A stretch of 64,000 nucleotides of DNA from Lycocorax pyrrhopterus obiensis (GCA_014706295.1 JACSVZ010000002.1:20939994-21003993); one strand, 5' to 3'; counted from the first letter of the stretch, positions 12,501 to 23,209 are shown. Numbers and translations: made by a program. Notes: generated from the sequence alone by a model not told the origin.

Positions 12501-15500
12501 CAATTAAAAAAACCCCAAAAACAAACCTGAAACCAACAAACTCAAGTGACAACTGTAAGATATTTGCAGAAGTACTTTGTGTCAATGAAAAGGGTATCTT
12601 CCTCCTACACAATCCTCACTCTTGCAGGTTTCCCTGTTCACTGGTCAGATAACAAAAGTCAGATGTCTGTGGCAAAATCATTATTTAGCTCTCCTTTCAT
12701 GTCCTCTTTACTGTCTCAAGAAATGGATCTAAGCACCGGCATTATTGAAGAACAGAAAATAAATCAGATTAAATCTGAGCTATGTAATGTGATCTGTATC
12801 TAAATGTGACTGGGGAAAAGAGTGGTCTGCCAGGTAAAGAATTAATCTTTTCCTCTAGAATATTAACATTTCTTATGAAAAGCAAAACATGGGCTTGAAT
12901 TGCATAAAGATATCTTAGTTACTAGTCAAGTAATTTTTTTCAGTCAGGAGATACACCACATTATAACATTTAGCTGCCTGTTTCTGATGATACTTGTTCT
13001 GTGCAATTACTTATAAAACTCAGACCATTTAATGGTCTCTTTTTCCTTCTACACAAGAATATGTGGTAGGAAAAAAACCAGTATTAAAATGACCGCTATA
13101 GTATGCATGCAAGTCACTACTTAGTTTGTGCTGTGTTTGTAACTGTTAATAATTGTGCTGGTGTATAACTGGCATAGGGAGTTAATGTTGACAGTATTTT
13201 TTGTGTCTCCTGAAGGTCAGAAATGGGAGTGATGCGCAATCACCACTACTTGGCAGGTTCTGTGGAAACACAGTGCCCAGTCCCATCTTCCCTCAAAACC
13301 ACGTTGTCTACCTTCGTTTCAAGAGCGATTTTTCAGGGGCTCATGATGGATATGAAATTACTTGGACTTCTTCATCAAGTGGTAAGGCTGTAGCTACAAA
13401 ATAATGCTACATAGAAGGAAAATGCAGCAATGTGGAATTCAACTCTTTTTGGACCCTGCCTCATCACTACTTTAGACCTTCCCTAGCACCCACAGTCCAT
13501 CCGACTCAGTCACTGGAGAGAGGTAGTTGCTCCTCAAGACCAATGGGGCAAGATACATTTTATGAGATGGAAGCAATTCCCTCTCCCTAGTATAGACTTC
13601 AGAAACCTCAGATGATACAATCCACTTAAGATGAAGACCTCCTCCTTTCACTGAGACGCTGGAAAATATCGGGAACATCTACCTTGGGATCCACAGAGTG
13701 GTGGTGGTGGTGACTCACCTTGCTCCGATAGCCCAGTTGTGATATCCCCTAGAAGCTAGGTACAGCTAAGCCTGAAGAGGACAGGAAGTTGCCCCAAGAA
13801 AATAAACTACCTATAATGCTGTGTAGTGACTATGTCATGGACACATTCATGAATGGCTTATGAAATGGCAATGAACAGCTGGGTAATAGTTTCTTCATGA
13901 CATGGAGTTACTGGAGGTAGAAAAGCTCATGGCCAGATGAGAAGCACTGCAGAATAACCATACAGTACTTAGTGACCCAGTGATGGAAAGACACATAAAG
14001 CTCAGTGTAGGAAAGTGTCAATAAAGAATGTGGTCAAAAAAAGACAATCCTAACTTTACTTACAAAAATATGGGCACTGAGTTGACTTTTAGTACTCAAC
14101 AACAAGATCTTTGGGGTAAAATAGTTTCATGAAAACAAAAGTTCACTAAGAGTCAAATAGACTGGCATAATGATAGAAATTGTTGGGAAAGGAAGAGAGA
14201 AGAAATAGACAGCCACTGTATAAATCCATAGTACACACACAAATTGAATTATGTACACAGTTCTGGTCTCTTTCCCTTATAAAAAATCAGGATTAACGAA
14301 GGGCTCAAGATAAAAAAGGCTTCTGTATGAGTGTCGCGGGTTGAATTTGGAAACGGGGCAGAAACACCAATTTAGTGTAGTAGTTTTAGTTTGAAATATG
14401 GATTCTTTTGTGTGACGTAAAAATTAGGAGAAAGCAAAGCAGGCACAAAACTTACAGATTATAAAGAAGTTTACTAACAGACTTAAGAAGGAAAAAAGGA
14501 CAAAAAAACTGCTGTGGTGTAACACATCTCTTCCATGAAAACTTACAGTTTTGTTACACTGTAAGACATGGACCATTATATGGGGTTATTAATTTTTTAA
14601 GGATGAGTTATTTTGGCTTGAACGCAAAAGTTTTTTTCGCCCCCAGTCTTTAAAAAACCCCTCTTTCTCTCAGCTTTTAAAAAAACTAGCATAGGCACTT
14701 TTCTCAGCTTTCGCAAGCCACATGTGAACTGTCCATCCCCCCATGTACTTTAAATGGATTAAAGAGACAGTTATGATATTACAGTCTTTACCACGGCATT
14801 GCAAGAAGTATTTTAAGCTGCACGCGGGAAGCGCGGCACCGCCCTCCGTTTTCTTTAGAAGCCATCTTTAGAGGCTCTGGAGCATCGTCCCACGTGATCA
14901 GCTTTTTACTGCTCCCTCTGCCTCTGAAGTTGCTGTTACCATTCAGAGTCCGCGGTGAGGAGAGCCCCTTACTCTCCCTGCGCCGCTCACTGCACGGTAT
15001 TCGCTTCAGTTCGGCGTGAAGTGTGCGGGCTGTAGGCTTAAAGCTCCCGCCGGCTTCTTAAGAAAACTCTGTCGGACGGCTTCATAGTTCCCCCTCCCAG
15101 CGACCCAGGGTCCGTGCTGCAGCGTTGGGAGTGGGAGGGGGCAGGAGGGAGCAGGGGCGCCCGGCCCGGCCCGGCCCGGCCTGGCAGGGCCCTGGGCTCT
15201 GAGGGCCCCTCTCCGTCCCGTCCCGGCACCGAGCTGGAACGGAAAAACCTCCCTAAAATCCCGGCTTTCCACGCGGTTTAAATATGTGAAATTGAGAGAA
15301 GCGTAATTGGTTTAACAGGCTGTCTGTCAATTCAGGTCAACCCACCACAATGAGGTATGCTGAGACTTTTTAATCTGGTTAAGAAACTACTGAAGTCTAT
15401 AAAATTGAGTGATATTGGATCATAAATAGTGATCACCTGTTCATTGACTTTTCCCATAGAAGAACTAGCAGCCATCATATAAAGCCAGGAGCTCATAAGT

Positions 15501-16948
15501 TCAAAACAAACTAAACAAACCAGTTCTTGACACAGTATGCAGTTAAACTGTGGAGCTCCTTCCCACAGCATACTACAAATTTACAGGGATTCAAGGGCTA
15601 CCCACACAAGTTCATGAAAGACATCTGATAAACATTATTAAATAGAAAGATGCCCTCTTTGGGAGCAGTAAGCTGAAAATTCTTGGAGACTGTGAGGGTA
15701 ATCTGGGGCATGACCTGCACATTCTTACTCTATAAACTTGCATTTTTCCCAGGTCATCTGCTTCTGCTCACTGTTGAAGATTGAATTTTGGTATAAATAG
15801 ACTTTGATTTACTTAATATGACTAATTTCTCTGAGCTGTTCTCTATATTTTTCTATTCAATGAGGATTCACTACTTTTCATGCCTAAAAACAGTCACAGC
15901 GAATTCATCTCCATTTGAGTAGCTGGGAACTGAACTGATTAAGGCACAGACTTAAAATTTCAGTTCCTGTTTCAAAGAATTTGGGGGAGGGGGTGGTTTT
16001 TTATATTCAGTGATGGTCTAATGCCCATTGCATATTCTAGAGCCTCAGTTTTATCTCTTACTTATTAGTGTTCTTAGCCACATTAGTTGTTGCAGCTCAG
16101 TCTCTCTGTTTTTCAGTGCTACTTCTAACACTGTACTAATGTACTACATTGTGTGTTATCCTGTGAAACTAAGCCTCCTAGGCCAACTAACAGTGTCTGC
16201 TTCCAGGATGCGGCGGAACATTATACGGCACCACTGGCTCATTTGCCAGTCCCCGCTACCCAGCGACTTACCACAACAACACTGACTGCGAGTGGGCCAT
16301 TACTGCGCCCCAGGGACGAATTGTCACAGTGAACTTTGATTTCATCAGCATTGATGACCCAGGGGATTGCAGCAGCAACTATCTGATCCTCTACAATGGG
16401 CCAGATGCCAGCCATCCCCCCACCGGGCCCTACTGTGGCACGGTATGTATTGCTTTCCCTCTGTGACCCCAGAAGTGGTTAAAAGGAATTTTTACTGTTT
16501 CATGTACAAGACCATTTCCCTAATTCTGGCATGAATTCCACATAGGTGAGTGGAAGTGAGGCATAAAGCGTGTGTGGCACCTTAGAAGCCTTCCAACTCA
16601 GACCGTACAGTGACATCTAGTGGGAGGCATCAAACAAGTTTGCTCCGTACTTCGTTGTATTTGTGATTTAAATATTTGCGATACCCTGAGGGAGAAATGC
16701 AGCAGCAGTAACTAGAACAGACCTGAGATCATTGTCAATCTACGGTCCAATTTGTGCCTCAGTTTTAACTCTCTGACTGTCTCTTCCAAAGGATCTTGAT
16801 GTTCTATAAAGCTTTTCATTTTTCTTGTCTTTCATTTTAGGATACAAACATTGCTCCATTTACTGCTACATCTCATCAAGTCTATATAAAATTTCATGCT
16901 GAATATGTGACTTTACCATCAGGATTCCAGTTAAGCTGGACGAGCTAA
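9346..16948 (+). CDS. CUBN: Cubilin, 3' part: four C-terminal CUB domains (eight exons)
   Basis: Cubilin is the large peripheral-membrane endocytic receptor for intrinsic factor-B12, albumin, apoA-I and other ligands. It acts with amnionless and megalin in proximal tubule, gut and yolk-sac epithelium. The joined exons are 9346-9551, 10428-10590, 10789-10997, 11646-11790, 11909-12090, 13216-13381, 16207-16442 and 16841-16948. They read without a stop through four CUB domains, each encoded by exactly two exons, and end at TAA 16946-16948. All splice sites are GT-AG and the phases agree (1-0-1-0-1-0-1-0). Each domain has the four-cysteine CUB pattern and most carry N-glycosylation sequons. There is no transmembrane segment after the last domain, as expected of cubilin. 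By comparison with the 27-CUB human protein (from memory, about 3,620 residues) these are CUB24-27. The earlier exons lie left of the window. RSU1 as the next gene downstream supports the call. The gene looks intact here. Confidence 0.93.
10428..10590 (+). CDS. CUBN: CUBN exon: CUB24 second half
   Basis: The acceptor is TTCTTTCAG|CTT and the donor GATC|GTAAGT. It starts [13 protein letters not shown], carries the fourth cysteine in AFCGS and the RFVTDNY strand with a conserved Asp, and ends [10 protein letters not shown] plus one base. The sequon NAT is present. A short alternating purine-pyrimidine stretch (ATATATATGTATGCATAT) follows just inside the next intron. Confidence 0.9.
10789..10997 (+). 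CDS. CUBN: CUBN exon: CUB25 first half
   Basis: The acceptor is TTTAAACAG|GC and the donor ACA|GTAAGA. It reads [23 protein letters not shown] and then [19 protein letters not shown]. The usual acidic residue after the F-x-F strand is His here and the usual Asp two residues before Leu is Asn, so this domain probably lacks the standard CUB calcium site. The sequon YNAT is present. Confidence 0.9.
11646..11790 (+). CDS. CUBN: CUBN exon: CUB25 second half
   Basis: The acceptor is TCCGGCAG|AGC and the donor ACAG|GTAAGC. It reads [19 protein letters not shown] and then [20 protein letters not shown]. The fourth cysteine is in RFCG. Only 118 bp of intron separate it from the next exon, which is short beside the other introns of this gene. 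Confidence 0.9.
11909..12090 (+). CDS. CUBN: CUBN exon: CUB26 first half
   Basis: The acceptor is TGTCTCAAG|GT and the donor GAG|GTATCT. It reads [45 protein letters not shown]. The domain opens with Cys-Ser instead of the Cys-Gly-Gly of its neighbours. The Glu and Asp of the calcium site are present. Sequons NQT and NHT are visible. An open frame starting at 11761 covers this exon, but its upstream part is out of frame with the previous exon and is not a real start. Confidence 0.9.
12091..13215 (+). other. CUBN: CUBN intron within CUB26
   Basis: This is a 1.1-kb intron with a GTATCT donor and a TGAAG acceptor. It contains a short direct repeat, GTTTGGATCAA twice near 12160-12182, and an 85-codon chance frame at 12546-12803. 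I see no gene or recognisable element in it. Confidence 0.7.
13216..13381 (+). CDS. CUBN: CUBN exon: CUB26 second half
   Basis: The acceptor is CTCCTGAAG|GTC and the donor AGTG|GTAAGG. It reads [20 protein letters not shown], then [19 protein letters not shown] and a Ser-rich linker TSSSSG. The fourth cysteine and the late Asp (KSDF) are present. NGS is a sequon. Confidence 0.9.
14327..14331 (+). repeat. Target-site duplication, left copy (ATGAG)
   Basis: This ATGAG abuts the TG terminus of the solo LTR and is identical to 15350-15354. Confidence 0.8.
14332..15349. mobile_element. Solo LTR of an endogenous retrovirus
   Basis: The 1,018-bp segment begins TGTCGCGGGTTGA and ends TCAACCCACCACA. 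The reverse complement of the end is TGTGGTGGGTTGA, so the termini form a 13-bp inverted repeat with 11 matches and the canonical TG...CA ends. The same 5-bp word, ATGAG, sits directly outside both ends (14327-14331 and 15350-15354), as a target-site duplication should. No primer-binding site, gag-pol sequence or second LTR follows, so this is a solo LTR left by recombination. A 5-bp duplication fits ERVL-type integrases. Inside is a CpG-rich third (about 14,820-15,260) containing a GGCCC tandem run. Orientation is unresolved; the minus reading has a TATA-like ATATTTAA near 15,280. Confidence 0.82.
15350..15354 (+). repeat. Target-site duplication, right copy (ATGAG)
   Basis: This ATGAG abuts the CA terminus of the solo LTR and is identical to 14327-14331. 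Confidence 0.8.
16207..16442 (+). CDS. CUBN: CUBN exon: CUB27 first half
   Basis: The acceptor is TGCTTCCAG|GA and the donor ACG|GTATGT. It reads [51 protein letters not shown] and ends GPYCGT. It therefore carries all four cysteines of the last CUB domain. The position after the F-x-F strand is Ile instead of Glu, and Asn replaces Asp before Tyr-Leu, so the standard calcium site looks incomplete. Sequon NNT is present. This exon is noticeably richer in GC than the earlier ones. Confidence 0.92.
16841..16948 (+). CDS. CUBN: CUBN terminal coding exon
   Basis: The acceptor is TTTCATTTTAG|GAT. It encodes 35 residues, [20 protein letters not shown], then [15 protein letters not shown] and TAA. 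The end matches the cubilin C-terminus, which stops right after the last CUB beta strand with no membrane anchor or cytoplasmic tail. Confidence 0.92.
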   Translation, partial: DTNIAPFTATSHQVYIKFHAEYVTLPSGFQLSWTS

Positions 16949-17175
16949 AACACTGTTTATGAGAAATATATTACCATTCCTTGCTGGAATACTGGATACT
17001 GAAGAAACTCTAGATCATAAAGGAGGTCTGAAGTCCAGTGATGGTAATTGCAGCTGAAATAAGGCCTTTTAAAAGTTACTTTAAATGTAGCTGTTATGAA
17101 TTTGGAATTCTGTCAAAAAACCCCTTCATCTCCCATTGTACTGAAAATAAACTATTACCTACCCAACTGGGAAAA
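16949..17175 (+). other. CUBN: CUBN 3' untranslated region (end approximate)
   Basis: This follows the TAA stop and runs to about 20-25 bases past the first AATAAA. It is short and AT-rich. The exact cleavage site cannot be read from the sequence, and later signals could extend it. Confidence 0.6.
17146..17151 (+). terminator. CUBN: CUBN poly(A) signal AATAAA
   Basis: This is a canonical hexamer 198 bases after the CUBN stop codon and the first one downstream of it. A T-rich stretch (TTATTTATATTCTTCTG) follows at about 17,192-17,210. Confidence 0.65.
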
Positions 17176-20100
17176 GGAGCTTTTGCAACATATTATTTAT
17201 ATTCTTCTGCATAATTTCAAAGTTTCACAATTAATTCTATAAAAAGTGAATTACCCAGGATAAAACTTACACATGGAGTTAATAAGAGGACAGAAGACAT
17301 GAAGCCATCTTTAATTAGTTCTCTAGAGTTATGTGGTTTTGTCCCAAGCATCCCTGAAAACATCAGCTTAAGTTTTATTCAAATTAGATCAAATCAGAAT
17401 TTGCTAAAAAATGGTCCCTGTCCTACAACCACTTACACAGATAACTGTGCTGAAGAACTTTCAGTAATACTGTGCATTGGGTATAAGAACCCAGCTGAAT
17501 CAGTACTTGAGCATTCACTGAAGTTTAACACAGCAAGTTCATGAGATGGTTCTAAATCTTAACCACATTAAGAAGTAATGTCAGGATCAGAGCCCTATGT
17601 TCAATATATACAGATACCTGTGGTTATACTTACTGAATTATGTTTTCAAGCTTCAAAGTCTATTTTATGACTGAATATAAAATACTTCTGAGATTTTCAG
17701 TAACTATGTCACTCTTCTAGTCAATTTGTAGGCAACTTCCTAGACATTTATGAAACAGATATAACTTCGGAATAGGGCAGACATAAAAATATCAATTGAC
17801 CTTTGACTACAATTAGTTTTTCCCTTCCCCAGGCTAACATACATCATACATAAAAGATGCTGTTGACAGGGTATACAGAGGACACTGATTCCCACCATGA
17901 AACATTTTTTGTCACAATCCAGAACAAATTCATTTCCTGAATGTCAGCTGTAACGGACAGGCGAGAGAAATTTGGACCACAGCAAAGGAACATGGCCTTA
18001 TCAGAATTCTCCCTTCACAACTATTAAAAGAAGTTACTCACAGTGAAAACAATTCCTTAATTTGATCATTCCAGTAATAATTATGAAATTGTATTAAAGT
18101 GTAAGTGGCAGTTTTAACAAAATCTAGGAACTCTTTGAAGATTTCCCAGTGAATGCTGAAAAAGCCATCATTCCACAAACATAAAAAACTTTATTACAGC
18201 TAACCAAGCAGATATTCTGGTTAACATAAAATGTAGAAAAAACACAGCAGACAAAAAGGACAAACGATAAAATACAACTCAAAATCCTCTGGTGGTAAGT
18301 TAGAAAAAGAGAAACCTATGTAGTCTCACTGGCCAACAGAATGAGATGTAAGCCAGCTTTTATAATTGTCCAAGGACTAAGAAAAACTGAGCCTATGTAC
18401 AGGTCCACTCAAACTGATGTTGTATTTGCAGTCAAAGGATGATGCAATCTTTGTCCACATGTTTTATTAAAACTCCCTACAGGGGATAGCAAGCAGTAAA
18501 GAAACATCTGAACTGTCTGGAGATAAAGCCACAAAATAAATTCTAAATACAGCAATGTGTAAGAAACTCCAAGTACAATCAAGCATGGATTGAGTGGTTT
18601 GCCTGCAGAGATAAGGAGGACTGTATTTGTCCCCTGTAGAACACCACATCACAGGCTTTATGAATGTCCATTGTGGCTCTGACCTTCTTATGAATCGCCA
18701 TGGATTTGGTGCAGTTGGTGCACCAAATCTGCAGCTCGCAGAGAATCCCCTCAAGATCTGGATGCTGTCACTTGCTGCTGGGTGGCTGAACGTGGAAGCA
18801 CCAGATTTTAGGCATGAATCAGCTTGGCAGGAATGTTGTCATTTTCTGCATATGACCAGCCCGGAGCACAGCTCAGCTGGAAGCCACATGTGAAAGGAAA
18901 GGATATGTCCCTCCAAACGGCTCCCTGCCACTGCAGGCAGTGTTCTGGGGTACGTTCATTGCTCCTGCTAAAAGTGGATCAGCCCCGTCAGAAATGCATT
19001 CCCAGGTTAAACCTTGGCCTTTTTGCAGGTGTGACAGAGCATAAACTGACAAACAGAAACCTGCACATGGTTTTAATTAATGAAGTTCATTAGTGGCTCT
19101 TCGAGGCTGATGTCTGCCGCCTCACACAGTTTAAGGACACCAAGTTGCCCGAGGATACGGCAGTCCCTGAGCTCACCGCACTGAGGCTGGTCTGCTGACT
19201 TAGGGACTGGTATGGAGACGTTCTCTGGGCACCTTCACGTGCCTGAGGCCATTCTGGTAACACAACCTCTGGCCTTAGGATCTCAAGGGGAACTCTAGTT
19301 AAACTGGTGAGTTTGCTGAAATCTATACTTCAAAAAGACTGATTTCACAAAGAGAAAAAGCATGTTTCACCTCAAAGCAATTAAATGCTTTTGGACATTG
19401 TTTTATATGATAAATACTTGCTGTTGGCAAGATCTTCTGTCATACCATCAAATTTTATAAAATCATTGAAATTCTGCAGAAGAAAAGACTAAAGAGCACT
19501 ATGAATGGGAGGAAGAGAAATTTTTAAGTTTTTTTTTTTAACTCTAACATTACCTAACTAATGCTTGGTGCATTTTTAAATGTTGGAAATACTCAATACC
19601 TATGCATAATTTTATTGACAAATGAGTAAAATGCATGAGGTTATTTAGAGAAAAAAAAAGGTCCAGCAGAGAATTTGTGCTCATGAAGACTGTTGAATGA
19701 AGCCGCTGGTACAAGGTTCAATTGATCTAGCCCAACTGACTCTCGCCAAAAATAGTCAAAGTCTAAAATTAGAGTAAATTATCAAACCCATTCTTTAAAA
19801 AAAAAAGGAACAAAGGAACAAAAAAACAAAGTAACCCACTGCTGTCCTCTAACACTTTATATGAGAAGCCACAACAAAAATACCAACTGCAGAAGTATTA
19901 AAGTGGAGAGCCTTAAAGAAGAGAGCTGCTATTAAGCCATGTTTCTGTCTTGGAAGGTAAGAAGTAATTTAAAATACTTGCTTTAAAATGAACACACAGC
20001 ACACACAAACAAGCAGAACAGATGATCTGGAAAGAACTGTTCCATGAAATTTCTATGTGCTTTTTGCAGTGTACAATTCAAAAGAAAAAAATCTATATTT

Positions 20101-23100
20101 AATAAGAAATATAGCTTCATCTCACAACACTGCCATGAAAACCTTTGCTTTTATGTCTGTGCACACTGCTATTTTATAATGTCATTGTTGTGAATGCTGC
20201 ATGTCTGTATTGTAATAACTGCATGGCTACAACCTCCCTCTGTCAACGACAAAGCACAGATAATGAATGTGCAGGTTTTCACTTCTAGAGCCTGCATGGT
20301 TTTATGTTACATGTAAATCTTCTTCTGCATGTTACTATAGATGTTTATTCTTATATAAAAGTAATTTTATGAGGCAGTTATATATGAATGGGAAGTCCTC
20401 CAAAGACCAGGATTTGAAGAATAAGCACTAAAATGTCTGTAACAACGTTTTTAATTGCCCTTCCCGTGTGGCAGGACTGTTCTTTATAAGTGAGAAATAA
20501 TACCACAATGAGATATTCTTAGGGTTCTAGTTACTTGAAGTAAAGGAGACAGAAGATATACAGCTAAAATGCCAGAAATCATGGTGCTGGTCATTTTAAA
20601 ACATAAGCTAATTTTAGTTAAATTTACAAAGCAATTTTGACTGAAAAACAGTTTTCAATTGGTTCATTAAGCAAAGGAGGAGGTGTCTCAGTTTCCCATA
20701 ACAACACAGGATATGTGTCCTAGGCACCAGAATTAACAAATTTGATGTAATTATTTTTTGTCAACTGCCGACCTAAAACTGGAGAATTATTCTGCAGTCG
20801 TAATTAAAATGAAATTCAACAAAAATTCATGGGATTGACTATGTCGTTCCTAATACAAAACAACTGCAACAATACAGGTTTATTAATAAATAAATGTTTA
20901 AAATGTTTATTAAATGATAATAAAAACAGAGGTCAAATTCTAGGAGTTTGCTTTTATAAGGAAATGATTGGAAAAATAAATATTGCCAGTTATCACACTT
21001 AGAGAGTGTAATGTTGATGGATACATTTGCAGTAGCAGTGCCCACACTACACAACTGGTTTTGCAGGGGCGTGTTGCTGTTGCATGGTTTTGATGACACA
21101 CTGTCCCTGCATTAATGGTGCCCATTATCATAGATTTTCTTGGAGGGGGAAAGCAGGGGTAAAAATAGAATAATAACGTAAAACATAATTTTCTTGGTTA
21201 GTAGAAGTACCTAGGACAGCGAGAGCAAGGGAGGCATCAGAGCTACTCCTCCCCTTGCTGATCCCCAGCACAAGGAGAGCAGCCAGCAGGAGGCAGGTCC
21301 AGCTGTCACTGCCCAGGTGGAGCAGGCTGGGGCACGCAGGGACAACTTCTCCCTCCTCTGACCACCACAGGGAAAACTGCAGCTCTGCCACACAGTCATG
21401 GCCATCCATCGACCTCATAGTCACCTACATTAGCCTGCAGTCCTAAGGACAGAAGGCATATGCCGGTCTCTGCAAAGAACTCAGGCATCTGCTCTACAAA
21501 CATTTAAGCCAAGTGACGGATTTAGAACAGATCTGACAGATAGCAAGGATATTTTATCGTTGTTTCATAAGCAAAAAATCAGTAGCTGGAAGGTACAGCA
21601 AGACCTAAATTGGAAAAGCCTCTACTACGAGCTCAAGCACTGTAGATGTGGGGAGGGCTCTACTGACCGGTCCCTAGGCACAGGCTGGCCAGTCTCCAGC
21701 TGAGGGTGTAGAGGGAGCTGGGGATATCTGGGGCCAAAGGGGTTTTGGAATGACTGCATGTACTGGGAAGAGGTGGGGGGGATAAGAGGAGGGAGACTGG
21801 GTGACTGCAGTGACACAGACCCTCTGCAAGAAATGACGCTTCATGACTGCTGAAGGGACAATCTGAAACATCAGTTTTCATGATCAAGAACCTTTGGACA
21901 GTGTGGCTTCTGTACCTTCCTTCCCACTTCTTCTCAGACAATTGGTACTCAATGTTCCATGAGGCACTGTGAAACTCTAAAAGGAAGGCTTGACAGCAAC
22001 TCCCCTTTGCCAAATTCAGTGCAGACCTGACTGGGGTATGAATTCGTGCACAGACAAAAGGTTTGCTAAAGCAGGACCCAGAGAAGGTCACATAAAAGGT
22101 GTGAATAATAGATGAACTCTTTACACAACAGCAGGATAATGAAATTAGGTAGATGGCAAAAAACCCCCCACAATCCTGATGAAAGGGAGTAATGACAATA
22201 TGTTTATTAAGTGAAGAGTAACTAAATACTTCTATGGTAGGGGTAGAATGTGGATATCTAGGCCACATGCAATGTATTGATCACTGCATAAATGGGGCAG
22301 AGAGAAGCCAGGCGAGCTTCGCATTAGCCATGAAGACTGTTTTTTGGGTTTCTTGTTATAGTCACATGTGCTGTTAGTTGGAATAAGGAAGCAGGACCAT
22401 ACTTATAGACAATTAATCTTCGGGGGCCTTTGCTACTAAGTGACACCTGCAATCATTTGCCATGAAATAAGAACAGCAGACATGTTAGCACTTAGGTCTT
22501 TGGGACAACTGACTGGTGGCAGTCAGGGCATTTTCTTAGATAGGAAAGGGATCCAGATTCATATTTCTGCAGACAAAAAAAGAACCGTACATCACTGTCC
22601 TGTACATCTGAGTGACAGTAGGTTCTGCTGAGAAATCCAGCTACAAGGAAGTTCCTCCAGTTGTATCTTGTAAGAAAGACCTGAAAGCAGACAGTAACTT
22701 CAGGAAGTGCTCAAGGTAGGAAACTCCAATTAGAAATAAACATGCTGCAATTCTGCAGTCTGGTATTAGATCCTTACATTCCTAAAAAAGGAAAAGTTGA
22801 AGTTGCGCCTCCAGAAAGTTTTTTATTTGTTGGCTTAGGCAAACGTTCATCATCTTGGTTTCTGCAGATACCATTTTTAGGCTACTAAGTAACACCATGG
22901 AGTGCATATGCAAAATTCAAAGCTGTGGCTCTCAACGGGTAGCCAGCTTTAGGTAATTTTATAGATTTAGTCATTGATTGCTCTGAGCTTCCATGTCTGT
23001 TGAATGACAGTAAGTAGGAGCTTCTTAACTTCTATGGAAGAGGTTACATGCATAACTACATTCTGGGCAGTAAGGCTGTAACTCCAACGCCAGGGTCTGT

Positions 23101-23209
23101 CGAGGCCAGCTACAAGTGCCCAGAACACGGACCCAGCCTTGTGACCGGCGTTGCTACTAGAGCCGACTAGAAAATCCATGAGGGCACCTGAAGAAAAGGA
23201 AACCGCTGG
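17176..23209. other. CUBN-RSU1 intergenic region
   Basis: This is about 6 kb with no exon that I recognise. Parts of the + strand are A-rich. In 18181-18300 I count 58 A against 25 T, opposite to the T-rich + strand of the RSU1 introns. The region contains a perfect 10-bp-arm inverted repeat (18703-18729), a T run at about 19,530, an A run at about 19,797-19,806, and a 202-codon minus-strand open frame (21660-22268) of unknown meaning. Confidence 0.6.
18703..18729. repeat. Perfect inverted repeat, 10-bp arms, 7-base loop
   Basis: Arm GATTTGGTGC at 18703-18712 is mirrored by GCACCAAATC at 18720-18729 around the loop AGTTGGT. It could form a hairpin or bind a dimeric protein. No adjacent gene explains it. 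Confidence 0.7.

Larger units (their letters stand above)
13382..16206 (+). other. CUBN: CUBN intron between CUB26 and CUB27
   Basis: This 2.8-kb intron is the host of the solo LTR at 14332-15349. The rest is AT-rich and I recognise no exon in it. Confidence 0.75.

Noticed and set aside
15006..15272. Minus-strand open frames in the CUBN intron
   Set aside because: They lie inside the CpG-rich core of the solo LTR and show low-complexity Pro/Gly/Ala/Arg sequence, with no retroviral protein similarity.
18467..19093. Cluster of about 90-codon frames on both strands in the gap between the genes, considered as a small gene or pseudogene
   Set aside because: The frames overlap in conflicting directions and match no family I know. 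The patch is just less AT-rich than its surroundings.
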